NCBI RefSeq assembly: GCF_008362905.1 | Contig: NZ_VFJB01000005.1 | Span: forward strand, 1 to 64,000 | DNA length: 64,000 bases | Reading direction: 5' to 3' | Origin: Deferribacter autotrophicus | GTDB lineage: Bacteria; Chrysiogenota; Deferribacteres; Deferribacterales; Deferribacteraceae | Shown: positions 12,013-20,954 of the stretch, piece by piece | Layout: the number at the start of each line of letters is the position of its first letter | How positions within the stretch are numbered: position 1 is the first letter of the stretch | Translations under genes and position numbers: made by a program | Notes under the pieces: model-generated | What the model saw: the letters and a program-made list of their open reading frames with translations, nothing else | The model's database searches: none | What the model was told of the DNA's origin: nothing

Positions 12013-12881
12013 GCATATTAGTAAATAAAGATACAAAAGTTATCGTTCAGGGGATTACAGGTAAAGAGGGATCTTTCCACGCTGAGCAATGTATGGCATA
12101 TGGTACTCAGATTGTTGGGGGAGTTACTCCTGGTAAAGGCGGTATTACTCATTTGGGAGTTCCAGTATTTAATACAGTTGAAGAAGCAGTTAAAGCAACT
12201 GGTGCAACCGTATCACTTGTGTTTGTGCCACCGGCATTTGTAGCTGATGCAATAATGGAAGCAGCTGATGCTGGAATTGAGCTAATTGTTGCAATTACTG
12301 AAGGTACGCCTGTTAAAGATATGATGTATGCAAAAGAATATTTGAAACATAGAAATGTGAAAATGATTGGTCCTAACTGTCCTGGAATTATTACCCCTGA
12401 AGAGTGTAAAATAGGCATTATGCCTGGGTTTATTTTCAAGAAAGGTCCAGTAGGACTTATTTCTAAATCTGGTACTCTTACATATGAAGCAAGTAATCAA
12501 ATTGTAAAGAAAGGATTAGGAATTTCTACCGCTGTTGGTATCGGTGGTGATCCTATTATTGGTCTAAGTTATAAAGAGTTGCTTCAGATGTTTGAAGAAG
12601 ATCCAGAAACTAAAGCTATTGTAATGATTGGTGAGATTGGTGGCGATCTTGAAATTCAAGCTGCTAAATATATCAAAGAAAATATTACAAAACCTGTTGT
12701 AGCGTTTATCGCTGGTCAGACTGCTCCAAAAGGTAAGAGAATGGGGCATGCCGGTGCTATCATTTCTGGTAGCAAAGGTACAGCTAAAGAGAAGATGGAC
12801 GCATTGAGTGAAGCAGGTGTTCATGTTGTAGTGAGCCCTGCTGAAATAGGTGAAACTGTTGCTAAAGTTTTAAGTAATTAG
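12009..12881 (+). CDS. sucD: Succinyl-CoA synthetase, alpha subunit
   Basis: SucD binds CoA and carries the phosphohistidine. The 290-residue protein has the CoA-binding [11 protein letters not shown] segment near the N-terminus, [10 protein letters not shown], the SKSGTLTYE segment, and the active-site histidine in GHAGAI (about residue 246). It is translationally coupled to sucC and followed by korD after 15 bp, so product and substrate enzymes around succinyl-CoA form one operon. Confidence 0.97.
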   Translation: MSILVNKDTKVIVQGITGKEGSFHAEQCMAYGTQIVGGVTPGKGGITHLGVPVFNTVEEAVKATGATVSLVFVPPAFVADAIMEAADAGIELIVAITEGTPVKDMMYAKEYLKHRNVKMIGPNCPGIITPEECKIGIMPGFIFKKGPVGLISKSGTLTYEASNQIVKKGLGISTAVGIGGDPIIGLSYKELLQMFEEDPETKAIVMIGEIGGDLEIQAAKYIKENITKPVVAFIAGQTAPKGKRMGHAGAIISGSKGTAKEKMDALSEAGVHVVVSPAEIGETVAKVLSN

Positions 12882-12896
12882 AACAAGGAGAGGTAA

Positions 12897-13097
12897 ATGG
12901 CAAAAGCTGAAAGAATAGAAATCAATACTAAATGGTGCAAAGGTTGTGAGATTTGTGTTGAGCTTTGTCCTACAGGTTGCTTAGAAATGAAAGATTTTAA
13001 GGTTGCTGTGAAAGATCTTGATAAATGTATTGCTTGTATGCAGTGTGAATTAAGATGTCCAGATTTTGCAATCGTCGTTTATAAGAAAGAAGAATAA
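12897..13097 (+). CDS. korD: 2-oxoglutarate:ferredoxin oxidoreductase, ferredoxin-like delta subunit
   Basis: This 66-residue protein carries two [4Fe-4S] motifs, CKGCEICVELCP and CIACMQCELRCP, and passes electrons between the enzyme and free ferredoxin. The gene order D-A-B-C is the same as in oorDABC of Campylobacterota. It has an AAGGAGAGG ribosome binding site and lies between sucD and korA in a tight operon. Confidence 0.92.
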   Translation: MAKAERIEINTKWCKGCEICVELCPTGCLEMKDFKVAVKDLDKCIACMQCELRCPDFAIVVYKKEE

Positions 13098-13114
13098 CTT
13101 AGGAGGCTTTAAAA

Positions 13115-14251
13115 GTGGCTAAAAATGTACAATTTATGATGGGTAATCATGCTGTAGCTGAAGGTGCATTGTATGCTGGTTGCCGTTTCTATGGTGGTTA
13201 TCCCATTACACCTTCAACAGAAATTGCAGAAAGAATGGCTGAGAGATTACCACAGGTAGGTGGTAGATTTATACAGATGGAAGATGAAATTGCAGCGATG
13301 GCATCTGTAATTGGTGCTTCCCTTGCAGGTGCTAAGGCTTTGACTGCTACAAGTGGTCCTGGTTTTTCATTAAAACAGGAGAACCTTGGTTTTGCAGCAC
13401 TTTGTGAAATTCCTGTTGTTATTGTGGATGTAATGAGAGGAGGTCCATCCACAGGTATGCCTACTGGTCCAAGCCAGTCTGATGTTATGCAGGCAAAGTG
13501 GGGGACACATGGTGATCACCCAATAATTGCTGTAACTCCTGCATCAGTACAAGAGCAATTTAATGAGACAGTTAGAGCTTTTAATTTGGCTGAAAAATAC
13601 AGATGTCCAGTGCTGGTTCTTACAGATGCTATTATTGGGCAGATGATGGAATCCCTTGTTATTCCTGAACCTGGTGAGCTTGAAGTTATTGACAGACTTC
13701 AGCCTGATTGTCCACCAGAAGAATATTTGCCTTATGATATGGATAAAGATATTAACCCAATGCCTGCATTTGGTTCCGGATACAGATATCATGTAACTGG
13801 TTTGCATCACGATGAAACAGGTTTTCCAACTAATGATCCTGTGCTTCATACAAAAAATACAAAAAGATTGATCGAAAAATTAGAGAAAAATTATGATGAT
13901 ATAGTTAAGGTTGAAGAATTTTACTGCGATGATGCAGATATTCTTGTTTTTGCAATTGGTGTGACTGCAAGATCTGCTAAGGATGCTGTTCTTCAAGCAA
14001 GAGAGCAAGGTATTAAAGTAGGACTTGTAAGACCGCTTACTATTTGGCCATTCCCAGATAAGCACCTTGATAAACTTATTAGTGCTAATAATGTTAAAGG
14101 TATTGTAGTTCCTGAAATGAACCTTGGACAGATGAAATTTGAGGTTGAAAGGGTTGCTAAAGGTCGTTGTGAAGTGGAAGGCTTGTACAGCTTAATGCTT
14201 GATCCAATATTGCCTTCTGAGATCTTAGAGAAAATTAGGAGGTTTGCTTAA
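13115..14251 (+). CDS. korA: 2-oxoglutarate:ferredoxin oxidoreductase, alpha subunit
   Basis: KorA contains the pyrimidine-binding domain of the thiamine-diphosphate enzyme and the CoA-side domain. The 378-residue sequence has the family start GNHAVAEGALYAGC, GYPITPSTEIAE, the TSGPGFSLKQE segment and GGPSTGMPTGPSQSD. The start is GTG at 13115, supported by AGGAGG 8 bp upstream. It abuts korB with no gap. The KorAB type lacks the extra domains of pyruvate:ferredoxin oxidoreductase. The product context (suc, icd) supports 2-oxoglutarate as substrate. Confidence 0.95.
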   Translation: MAKNVQFMMGNHAVAEGALYAGCRFYGGYPITPSTEIAERMAERLPQVGGRFIQMEDEIAAMASVIGASLAGAKALTATSGPGFSLKQENLGFAALCEIPVVIVDVMRGGPSTGMPTGPSQSDVMQAKWGTHGDHPIIAVTPASVQEQFNETVRAFNLAEKYRCPVLVLTDAIIGQMMESLVIPEPGELEVIDRLQPDCPPEEYLPYDMDKDINPMPAFGSGYRYHVTGLHHDETGFPTNDPVLHTKNTKRLIEKLEKNYDDIVKVEEFYCDDADILVFAIGVTARSAKDAVLQAREQGIKVGLVRPLTIWPFPDKHLDKLISANNVKGIVVPEMNLGQMKFEVERVAKGRCEVEGLYSLMLDPILPSEILEKIRRFA

Positions 14252-15067
14252 ATGGCTTACGATTACAGTAGATTTTTAAGAAATGAGAAGCTTCCTCATA
14301 TATGGTGTCCCGGTTGTACTTATGGTATTGTTTTAAAATCATTTATCAGGGCAATTGACAGCCTTGGTTGGGATAAAAATGAAATAGTTGTTGCATCAGG
14401 GATTGGTTGTTGTAGTAGATTACCAGGTTATGTAGATTTCAATACCTTACATACAACTCATGGTCGTTCCATTGCTTTTGCAACGGGTGTTAAGATTGCC
14501 AATCCTAAATTGAAAGTTATAGCGCTTGGTGGCGATGGAGATATGACTGCCATTGGTGGTAACCATTTTATCCATGCTTGTAGAAGAAACATTGATATCA
14601 CTGTATTAGTGTTCAATAACAATATCTACGGTATGACAGGTGCTCAGTATTCACCAACAACTCCAAAGGGAGCATGGGCTACTACTGCACCATACGGTAT
14701 GCCAGAAAACAATTTTGATGTTGTAAATCTTGCAATTGGTGCTGGAGCATCTTTTGTTGCTAGAAGTACTGCTTACCATGCGACTCATTGCGAAAAGATG
14801 ATTAAAGAAGCACTTTTGCATAAAGGATTGAGTGTGGTAGAAATAATCAATGCTTGTCCAACAGGATTTGGTAGGAAAAATAAATTTAAATCTCCTACTT
14901 CTATGTTATTGTGGATGAAGGATAAGGCTGTTCAAAAGGCTAAAGCTGATAAGATGAGTCCTGAAGAGTTAGCAGATAAACTTGTAATCGGTGTACTTCA
15001 TAAAGAAGAGAAACCAGAATATGTTGAAAGCTATGATGCTACAGTTGGATTAAATAAAGGAGAGTAA
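14252..15067 (+). CDS. korB: 2-oxoglutarate:ferredoxin oxidoreductase, beta subunit
   Basis: KorB binds thiamine diphosphate and Mg. The 271-residue protein has the cluster-region WCPGCTYG, SGIGCCSRLPGYV, the TPP motif GDGDMTAIGGNH and FNNNIYGMTGAQYSPT, which matches 2-oxoglutarate rather than pyruvate members. AGGAGG ahead of the ATG lies inside the end of korA. The reaction is reversible, which allows 2-oxoglutarate synthesis in a reductive cycle given reduced ferredoxin. Confidence 0.95.
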   Translation: MAYDYSRFLRNEKLPHIWCPGCTYGIVLKSFIRAIDSLGWDKNEIVVASGIGCCSRLPGYVDFNTLHTTHGRSIAFATGVKIANPKLKVIALGGDGDMTAIGGNHFIHACRRNIDITVLVFNNNIYGMTGAQYSPTTPKGAWATTAPYGMPENNFDVVNLAIGAGASFVARSTAYHATHCEKMIKEALLHKGLSVVEIINACPTGFGRKNKFKSPTSMLLWMKDKAVQKAKADKMSPEELADKLVIGVLHKEEKPEYVESYDATVGLNKGE

Positions 15068-15069
15068 CA

Positions 15070-15609
15070 ATGGCAAGAATAGACATAAGATTAAGTGGAT
15101 CTGGTGGACAGGGTATGATTACCTCTGGCGCAATCCTAGGGATTGCTGCTGTATATGATGGTAAAAATGCTGTTCAAACAAAGTCTTACGGTCCTGAGGC
15201 AAGAGGTGGTGCAGCAAGGGCTGAAGTTGTTATTAGTGAAGAAGAGATTAATTATGTAAAAGTTATTGATGCTGATATCCTTGTTGCTCTGACTCAAGAG
15301 GCTGCTGATAAATTTTCATCAGCAGTGAAGGAAGGTGGCATTGTAATTATTGATGAGCTTATGGTTAAAAATCCTCCAGAAGGTAACTTTAAAGTATATA
15401 CTTTGCCAATAATTAAGACAGCTGCAGAAAAAGTAGGTAAATCTCTTGTGGCTAACATCGTAACATTGGGTGCTCTAAATGAAATTTCTAATATTGTATC
15501 TTTTGAATCTCTTGAAAAAGCAGTTTTAAGTAAGGTACCAAAAGGTACTGAAGAGCTAAATAAAAAGGCTCTTGCTGCTGGACGAGAGATAGCTAAAGCT
15601 GTTTTATAA
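15070..15609 (+). CDS. korC: 2-oxoglutarate:ferredoxin oxidoreductase, gamma subunit
   Basis: KorC is the gamma-domain subunit, recognised by the N-terminal RLSGSGGQGMITSG and QTKSYGPEARGGAARAEVVIS. The 179-residue length is normal. It is the last gene of the mdh-suc-kor series. The first arm of a terminator (AGCCCGG) lies just downstream, but its second arm is separated from it by an inserted element. Confidence 0.95.
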   Translation: MARIDIRLSGSGGQGMITSGAILGIAAVYDGKNAVQTKSYGPEARGGAARAEVVISEEEINYVKVIDADILVALTQEAADKFSSAVKEGGIVIIDELMVKNPPEGNFKVYTLPIIKTAAEKVGKSLVANIVTLGALNEISNIVSFESLEKAVLSKVPKGTEELNKKALAAGREIAKAVL

Positions 15610-15614
15610 AAAGT

Positions 15615-15953
15615 AGCCCGGTAATTAGTTGCCACTGAAAAAGTGGCAACTAATTTATAATAAATTATTTATCACTATTTTTTTAAAGAAAATCCTTCGG
15701 ACTTAAAGGGGGTAAACCCCCTTTAAATTCCTGAAAAGAGGATAAAAATAGAGATTATTATTTTGGTAAATTAGTTTTCATACGAAAACTAATTTTGGGG
15801 ATGAAATAAAATCAAATTACCATATTTGCAGTTTTAGATGTGAAGTATTGTTATTTAACTTTTTGATGGAAAATTATTTTAAAAACAGAAATTCATTACT
15901 AATACTTAGTTCTCACTTTTTCAGTGAGAACTAAGTATCCGGGCTTTTTTTTT
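15615..15953 (+). terminator. kor terminator split by an insertion
   Basis: AGCCCGG (15615-15621) is complementary to CCGGGCT (15939-15945), which is followed by a run of nine T (15945-15953). Without the bases between, this would be an ordinary terminator with a very short loop. The two arms are now more than 300 bp apart, so termination may be weakened. Confidence 0.6.
15624..15935. mobile_element. MITE-like 312-bp element with palindromic, compensated ends
   Basis: The element has no open frame. Its left end (15624-15654) and right end (15905-15935, read in reverse) share the pattern TTAGTT..CAC-tgaaaaa-GTG..AACTAA. Each is a perfect hairpin. Where the two ends differ (three base pairs) both sides of the stem have changed together. 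A third hairpin with the same TTAGTT foot lies at 15768-15795 and a G/C-run hairpin at 15703-15726. TA lies directly outside both ends (15622-15623, 15936-15937), consistent with a target duplication. It fills the otherwise gene-free stretch 15610-15965. A structured RNA is the alternative. Confidence 0.6.
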
Positions 15954-15965
15954 ATGAGGAGAAAT

Positions 15966-16283
15966 ATGGATATTAAAAACAGTGTGGAATATAAAAAGTG
16001 TATCTTTTTAGCATCTCGAAGAGCTATGCTTGAGAATGAATTATTGTTAAAAGAGTTTGTGCAAGAATTTGTTCCTAAAAATTATACATTGGATGAGATA
16101 AAAGAATTTAATATCTTTTTAGAAAAGATCTATGATAACGATTTGTTTGATGTAATTTTTGGAATCAAACCTGCTGAATATTATTCTAATAAATATCCAG
16201 GAAGATTCTTAACAGATATTGAAAACTTTGCTTTTGAGAATAATAGAATTTTAAAGATTAAAAATAAAATTAAAAGTGAATAA
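15966..16283 (+). CDS. sdhE: SdhE-like succinate dehydrogenase FAD assembly factor
   Basis: This 105-residue protein resembles SdhE/Sdh5 (DUF339), which helps attach FAD covalently to SdhA. The N-terminal SRRAMLENELLLKEFV matches the RGxxE-containing helix, and LEKIYDNDLFDVIFG matches the LL..-D-.DLF.W..G region. The usual glycine of RGxxE is alanine here (RAMLE, residues 19-23). The start at 15966 has GAGGAG 6 bp upstream. The gene faces sdhB across a shared terminator, which fits the role. It is unusually long at the C-terminus. The identification rests on pattern and context. Confidence 0.72.
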   Translation: MDIKNSVEYKKCIFLASRRAMLENELLLKEFVQEFVPKNYTLDEIKEFNIFLEKIYDNDLFDVIFGIKPAEYYSNKYPGRFLTDIENFAFENNRILKIKNKIKSE

Positions 16284-16312
16284 AAAAAAGCGGGCTTAAA
16301 GCCCGCTTTTTT
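16284..16312. terminator. Bidirectional terminator between sdhE and sdhB
   Basis: AGCGGGCTTAAAGCCCGCT (16289-16307) is flanked by an A run on the left and a T run on the right, so it works for both converging transcripts. Confidence 0.93.
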
Positions 16313-17021
16313 AATAGTTTCTATTCATTAACATTCTTCTGATTTCGACAATAGCTTTTGTTGGATTAAGTTCTTTTGGACATGCCTCAACGCAGTTGTA
16401 GATTGTATGACATCTCCATACACCATGCTTATCATTTAAGATTGGCAATCTTTCATCAGCACCTTCATCCCTTGAGTCAGCTAAATATCTCCAAGCTCTT
16501 AAGAACGCATTTGGACCGAGGTAGTCTTTATCTGCCCAATAAGACGGACATGATGATGAACAACAACCGCAAAGGATACATTCATAAAGTCCGTCAAGTT
16601 TTTTCCTATCTTCAGGTGATTGATAATATTCTTTATCAGGTGTTGGAGATTTTCTGATTAAATAAGGTTTTACAGTGATAAATTTATTAAAGAAGTCAGT
16701 TACATCTACAACAAGGTCTCTCATAACAGGCATACCTGGCAAAGGTTGGATTACAAGATGGTCTGAACCAAGATCTTCAATCTTAGTAATACATGAAAGC
16801 ATATTAACACCGTTAACATTAATACCATCAGAACCACAAACACCTTCTCTACAGGATCTTCTGAATGCTAATGTAGGGTCTTGTTCCCATTTAATCTGGT
16901 TGAGACCTTCAAGGATAAGCATTCCTGGTCTACGTATTTCAACTTTATAACTTTTGTAATATGGTTCTTTATCTTTTTCAGGGTCGTATCTAAATATTTC
17001 AAAGGTTACATATTTGCTCAT
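16311..17021 (-). CDS. sdhB: Succinate dehydrogenase iron-sulfur subunit
   Basis: SdhB carries electrons from FAD to quinone through three clusters. The [2Fe-2S] motif reads SCREGVCGSDGINVNG, with aspartate in place of the third cysteine as in E. coli SdhB. [4Fe-4S] ligands are in CILCGCCSSSCP and the [3Fe-4S] region is CHTIYNCVEACPKELNP. The close match to the proteobacterial type favours SDH over fumarate reductase. The ATG at 17021 is chosen because AGGGGG lies 8 bp upstream; the ATG at 17027 is too close to it. Last gene of sdhCDAB. Confidence 0.95.
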   Translation of the reverse strand: MSKYVTFEIFRYDPEKDKEPYYKSYKVEIRRPGMLILEGLNQIKWEQDPTLAFRRSCREGVCGSDGINVNGVNMLSCITKIEDLGSDHLVIQPLPGMPVMRDLVVDVTDFFNKFITVKPYLIRKSPTPDKEYYQSPEDRKKLDGLYECILCGCCSSSCPSYWADKDYLGPNAFLRAWRYLADSRDEGADERLPILNDKHGVWRCHTIYNCVEACPKELNPTKAIVEIRRMLMNRNY

Positions 17022-17036
17022 AATCATCGCCCCCTA

Positions 17037-18809
17037 TTAATATACTCTTGGTTTTGGTGGGAATGGATCCACTGTTAATGGTTTCATCCTTACTGGACGG
17101 TATTTAATTTCAACATCACGACCTTCAGGATCAGAATAAACCTCTGTATGTTTAAGGAAGTTTTCATCGTCTCTATCTGGATAGTCATCTCTATAATGAC
17201 CACCACGAGATTCTTTTCTTTCTAATGCAGCTTTTGCTATAGCTTTAGCAACAAGAAGCATATTGTTAAGTTCAAGAGCCTCAATTAATTCAAGGTTGTA
17301 AATGTTAGATTTATCATTTACTTTAAAATCATCCATTTTATTCTGTAATTCTTCAATTTTTTCGATTGCTTTTGTAAGTGATTCTTCTGTTCTAAACACA
17401 CTAACATTCATTTGCATAGTTTCAATTAATTCATCGTAAATAGGTCCAAATGTATATTTTCCGTTTGCATTAGCAAATTTTTGTAGAAGTTTAACGCCAA
17501 AGTCACCAGCGTTTTCTTTGAGTGGTACAAGTGGGTTTTCTTTAGCCCATTTTGCAGCTTGTTCTCCAGCAGTTCTACCAAATACTACAAGGTCAAGAAG
17601 TGAGTTTGTACCCAATCTGTTTGCACCATGTACAGAAGCAGCAGCACATTCACCAGCTGCAAAAAATCCTGGAACAGTTTCTTCAGGTTTATCCATGGTT
17701 CCAAGAACAACTTGTGTTAAGTAATTAGTTGGGATACCACCGTTTTGATAGTGAGCTGTTGGAACAACAGGAATTGGTTCTTTTGTACAGTCAACACCAG
17801 CAAATACAAGAGCTAGTTCATGAATACCTGGTAATTTTTCCATAATGGCATCAGCGCCTATATGGTCTATTTTTAATAAAATATGATCTTTTTTAGGTCC
17901 AACACCACGTCCAGCTAATATTTCTCTCATCATAGAACGAGATACAATGTCTCTTGGAGCAAGATCTTTAATTGTTGGTGCATATTTTTCCATGAATCTT
18001 TCGCCATTTGCGTTTAAAAGATATCCACCTTCACCACGTACACCTTCTGTGATAAGGTTTCCTGCTCCGTAAATGCCTGTTGGATGGAACTGAACAAATT
18101 CTGCATCACTCCATGTGAATCCAGCTCTCATAGCAAGAGCTAAACCATCACCAGTGTTTATATGAGCATTTGAATTTGTTTTATAAACTCTACAACTACC
18201 TCCAGTAGCGAATACTATAGCTTTAGCATGGAAAATGTGAAATCCTCCATTTTGGATATCCCAGCAAAGGACACCATTTACAGCACCTTCATTAGTCAAA
18301 AGCTCAAGAGCATAAAATTCACTGAAGAAATGTGTACCTTGAGCTATAGATTTTTCATATAAAGTTTGAAGCATAGCATGACCTGTACGGTCTGCAGCGT
18401 AGCATGCTCTTTTAACTGGTCTTTTACCAAATTCAGCAGTATGACCACCAAAAGGTCTTTGAGCAATTTTACCTTCAGGTGTCCTACTGAATGGAAGACC
18501 GATGTGCTCAAGTTCTATGATCATTTCTGGAGCTAACTTGGTCATATATTCACATGCGTCTTGGTCAGCAAGATAATCTGAACCTTTAACCGTGTCAAAC
18601 ATATGCCAATGCCAATGATCTTCTTCTAAGTTACCAAGGGCAGCAGAAATACCACCCTGAGCTGAAATTGTATGGCTTCTTGTTGGATATACTTCTGAAA
18701 TAACTGCAGTTCTACAATATTGGGAAGCAACTTGTGCAGCGTTAAGACCTGCACCACCTGCACCAACTATTACAACATCAAACTTATGATATTCTACTTT
18801 CACAGACAT
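17037..18809 (-). CDS. sdhA: Succinate dehydrogenase flavoprotein subunit
   Basis: SdhA oxidises succinate to fumarate at the membrane surface. The 590-residue protein has the dinucleotide motif [11 protein letters not shown] at the N-terminus and the FAD-linked histidine His46 in [10 protein letters not shown]. It also has HPTGIYGAG, the GVRGEGG segment, the catalytic arginine in APRDIVSR, and [11 protein letters not shown] near the C-terminus. GAGGGGT precedes the ATG. The enzyme is of the covalent-flavin type, in line with an sdhE-like gene nearby. Confidence 0.96.
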   Translation of the reverse strand: MSVKVEYHKFDVVIVGAGGAGLNAAQVASQYCRTAVISEVYPTRSHTISAQGGISAALGNLEEDHWHWHMFDTVKGSDYLADQDACEYMTKLAPEMIIELEHIGLPFSRTPEGKIAQRPFGGHTAEFGKRPVKRACYAADRTGHAMLQTLYEKSIAQGTHFFSEFYALELLTNEGAVNGVLCWDIQNGGFHIFHAKAIVFATGGSCRVYKTNSNAHINTGDGLALAMRAGFTWSDAEFVQFHPTGIYGAGNLITEGVRGEGGYLLNANGERFMEKYAPTIKDLAPRDIVSRSMMREILAGRGVGPKKDHILLKIDHIGADAIMEKLPGIHELALVFAGVDCTKEPIPVVPTAHYQNGGIPTNYLTQVVLGTMDKPEETVPGFFAAGECAAASVHGANRLGTNSLLDLVVFGRTAGEQAAKWAKENPLVPLKENAGDFGVKLLQKFANANGKYTFGPIYDELIETMQMNVSVFRTEESLTKAIEKIEELQNKMDDFKVNDKSNIYNLELIEALELNNMLLVAKAIAKAALERKESRGGHYRDDYPDRDDENFLKHTEVYSDPEGRDVEIKYRPVRMKPLTVDPFPPKPRVY

Positions 18810-18835
18810 ATCTTTTACCCCTCACATAAAATTTT

Positions 18836-19153
18836 TTATAAAGATGCAACAACACTTAAAGCGAGAATGGCCAAAGTAATACCAACTATCCAATAGATAG
18901 CAAGAATTATAGCTCTCCAAATAGGGCTTGAAACGTAATCATCTGTAATCATTTTGAAACCATTCAAAGTGTGGAAAATACCAAATGCAAAAAGAGGTCC
19001 GAGAACGATTTTTTTAAGCCCCCACTCACCGCTTTTAATCATAGAGAAGAAGTGTATAAAGATAACAAGGATAAGGATAACACCGGATATCCTTTGCATT
19101 AACCATTCAAAAACACCTCTGTCACTTGAACCCATGAACTTATAATATTTCAT
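18836..19153 (-). CDS. sdhD: Succinate dehydrogenase membrane anchor subunit
   Basis: This 105-residue protein has three predicted membrane helices. The first contains QRISGVILILVIFIHFF and the second FHTLNGFKMITDDY, whose histidine is the likely axial haem ligand and whose Asp-Tyr pair matches the quinone-site region of SdhD. AAGGAGG precedes the ATG. It lies between sdhC and sdhA with short gaps. Confidence 0.88.
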   Translation of the reverse strand: MKYYKFMGSSDRGVFEWLMQRISGVILILVIFIHFFSMIKSGEWGLKKIVLGPLFAFGIFHTLNGFKMITDDYVSSPIWRAIILAIYWIVGITLAILALSVVASL

Positions 19154-19165
19154 ACCAAATCCTCC

Positions 19166-19519
19166 TTATGAAAATATAGGTATAGCGCCTATGATGAATA
19201 CTACTATTACTAAGAAAATAACCACCATAAACTGTTTTGCAAAAACACCCTTTTCTGCTCCATTTCCAAAGTCGATCAGAACAATTCTAAAACCGTTAAA
19301 GGCATGATAGATAAATGTTAAAAATACAACAGCTCTTACTCCGGCATTTGCAGTAATGCTGGTAAACCACTCAGCTACACCTGCTTTGCCGAGAATATGG
19401 AAAATTAGGTAAAGACCTAAGATTACACCGGTTATTCTGTGTAGCAACCATGCTACCATTCCGGTGTGTTTACGATAAGAGACTTTTTTGGGATACACAT
19501 ACAGATCTTTTCTTGGCAT
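19166..19519 (-). CDS. sdhC: Succinate dehydrogenase cytochrome b556 subunit
   Basis: This is the first gene of sdhCDAB. The protein has three membrane helices, with HRITGVILGLYLIFH in the first and YHAFNGFRIVLID in the second, the usual quinone- and haem-binding regions. The ATG at 19519 is chosen because AAGGGGTG lies 4 bp upstream; a longer frame starting at 19549 adds ten residues ahead of that site. The length of 117 residues is normal. Confidence 0.88.
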   Translation of the reverse strand: MPRKDLYVYPKKVSYRKHTGMVAWLLHRITGVILGLYLIFHILGKAGVAEWFTSITANAGVRAVVFLTFIYHAFNGFRIVLIDFGNGAEKGVFAKQFMVVIFLVIVVFIIGAIPIFS

Positions 19520-19569
19520 CTTACACCCCTTTTTTATTTTAAGATACAAACGATGTTAAATTTAGCATA

Positions 19570-19619
19570 AACCTAACATAATTATTTCTGTTTGTCAATT
19601 GAATTGTATACAATATACA
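19570..19619 (-). promoter_or_regulatory. sdh promoter with upstream TCA operator
   Basis: The dyad TGTATACAATATACA (19605-19619) lies 6 bp upstream of a -35 TTGACA (19598-19593, minus strand), with a weak -10 TAGGTT (19575-19570) after 17 bp. The placement upstream of the -35 and the weak -10 suit an activator. Confidence 0.6.
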
Positions 19620-19773
19620 TATAAGGTTATTCGATAATAACTATGGGAAATGATAATTTTATGGGTTGAGTAAGTATGTATTGAAGAAATTAAAACGATG
19701 TTTAAAAGATGGGTTTTTAAAAGTGGTGTTATATTCGATTTATTTTTTTGTATGGATGTGGTAAAAATTAATT

Positions 19774-20745
19774 ATGATTAATTATGTGCGTAGAAATATT
19801 TTATTCTTATTATTTACAGTTTTTATCTTAATATTTGAAGTGAGTAATAATGTAAATAATAAGCAGATAATAATTACTACACTATATTTATTGTTCTGTA
19901 TTGTTGCAATACAGTACATTGATGAGGATGATGAATATATATTCCACATAATATTTGTTATACTGTTGGGATTTTTATCATATTTTTCAAAGAGTACATT
20001 TCTGTATTTACAATGTTTAGCTGTTGTGTTTTTGTTTTTTCAGTCAAAATTTTATTATCTAAAGCTTTTGTTTGTTTTTGGATTATATGGGTTTGACTTA
20101 TTGTTTTTGAATGTTCCTCTTCTTTCGGATTTCAGTTTTATTTATATTTCATTGATTGTATCTGCTCTGACTGCAAGGTTTTTAATATTAAGTTTATTGG
20201 ATAAAATAAATGAATTATCTATTACTGATGATTTGACAGGTTTATTAAATCAAAAAGGGTTCTTTAAAAAGTTTGAAGACGAATATTATAGGTCTGTAAG
20301 GTATAATAAGAATTTTACACTTATGATGCTAGATTCTGATGATCTGAAAAGGATAAACGATACATATGGGCATAAATATGGAACATATGTTATTCTTTTT
20401 ATTGCTGAAGAGATAAAGAAAAACATAAGAAGAACAGATTTTGCTTGCAGATATGGCGGTGATGAATTCATGATATGCCTTGTGGAAACTCCCATAGAGA
20501 ATGGGATGAAACTAGCTGAAAGACTAAAGGAAACAATTGCTATGAAACCGATTTTTACAGATAAAGGGAAAAGTTTTAATATTACAGTGAGTATTGGGGC
20601 TGTGGGTTATCCTGAAAGTTCTGAAAAAATTTATGAACTTTTAGATATGGTAGATAAGGCTATGTATCAAGCAAAAAATAAAGGAAAAAACCAGGTTTGT
20701 CTTTTGACTAAAAATTCATCGAGTAAAGAAATGGATGGAAATTAG
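19774..20745 (+). CDS. Membrane-bound diguanylate cyclase (GGDEF)
   Basis: The protein should make cyclic di-GMP. Its N-terminal half (about residues 8-145) is strongly hydrophobic, with five or six membrane helices. The C-terminal half is a GGDEF domain with an intact YGGDEF motif at about 227-232. An RxxD inhibitory site (RRTD) lies five residues before GGDEF, so product feedback is expected. No known sensor domain is recognised in the membrane part. The ribosome binding site is weak. It is transcribed away from sdh. Confidence 0.92.
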   Translation: MINYVRRNILFLLFTVFILIFEVSNNVNNKQIIITTLYLLFCIVAIQYIDEDDEYIFHIIFVILLGFLSYFSKSTFLYLQCLAVVFLFFQSKFYYLKLLFVFGLYGFDLLFLNVPLLSDFSFIYISLIVSALTARFLILSLLDKINELSITDDLTGLLNQKGFFKKFEDEYYRSVRYNKNFTLMMLDSDDLKRINDTYGHKYGTYVILFIAEEIKKNIRRTDFACRYGGDEFMICLVETPIENGMKLAERLKETIAMKPIFTDKGKSFNITVSIGAVGYPESSEKIYELLDMVDKAMYQAKNKGKNQVCLLTKNSSSKEMDGN

Positions 20746-20954
20746 GAAGTTGTATAAAAAAATATCTTGCTTTATACACAAAGATTCCACAATATCTTCT
20801 TAATAAAAAAATATTGACAATTTAATATTGAATTTTAAGGTAAAATATGTAACTATCTGATATATAAATTAAAAAAACGCAAAAATGTAACTTCTTATTG
20901 TTTAGGAGAAAATATATTGTTAAAACTCAACAGGTTTTCCACAGGAGGTTTGTT

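Noticed and set aside
16311-19519. The sdh operon as a fumarate reductase
   Set aside because: The aspartate in the [2Fe-2S] motif, the SdhC/SdhD helices and the nearby sdhE-like gene fit succinate dehydrogenase; the reverse reaction in the cell is still possible.
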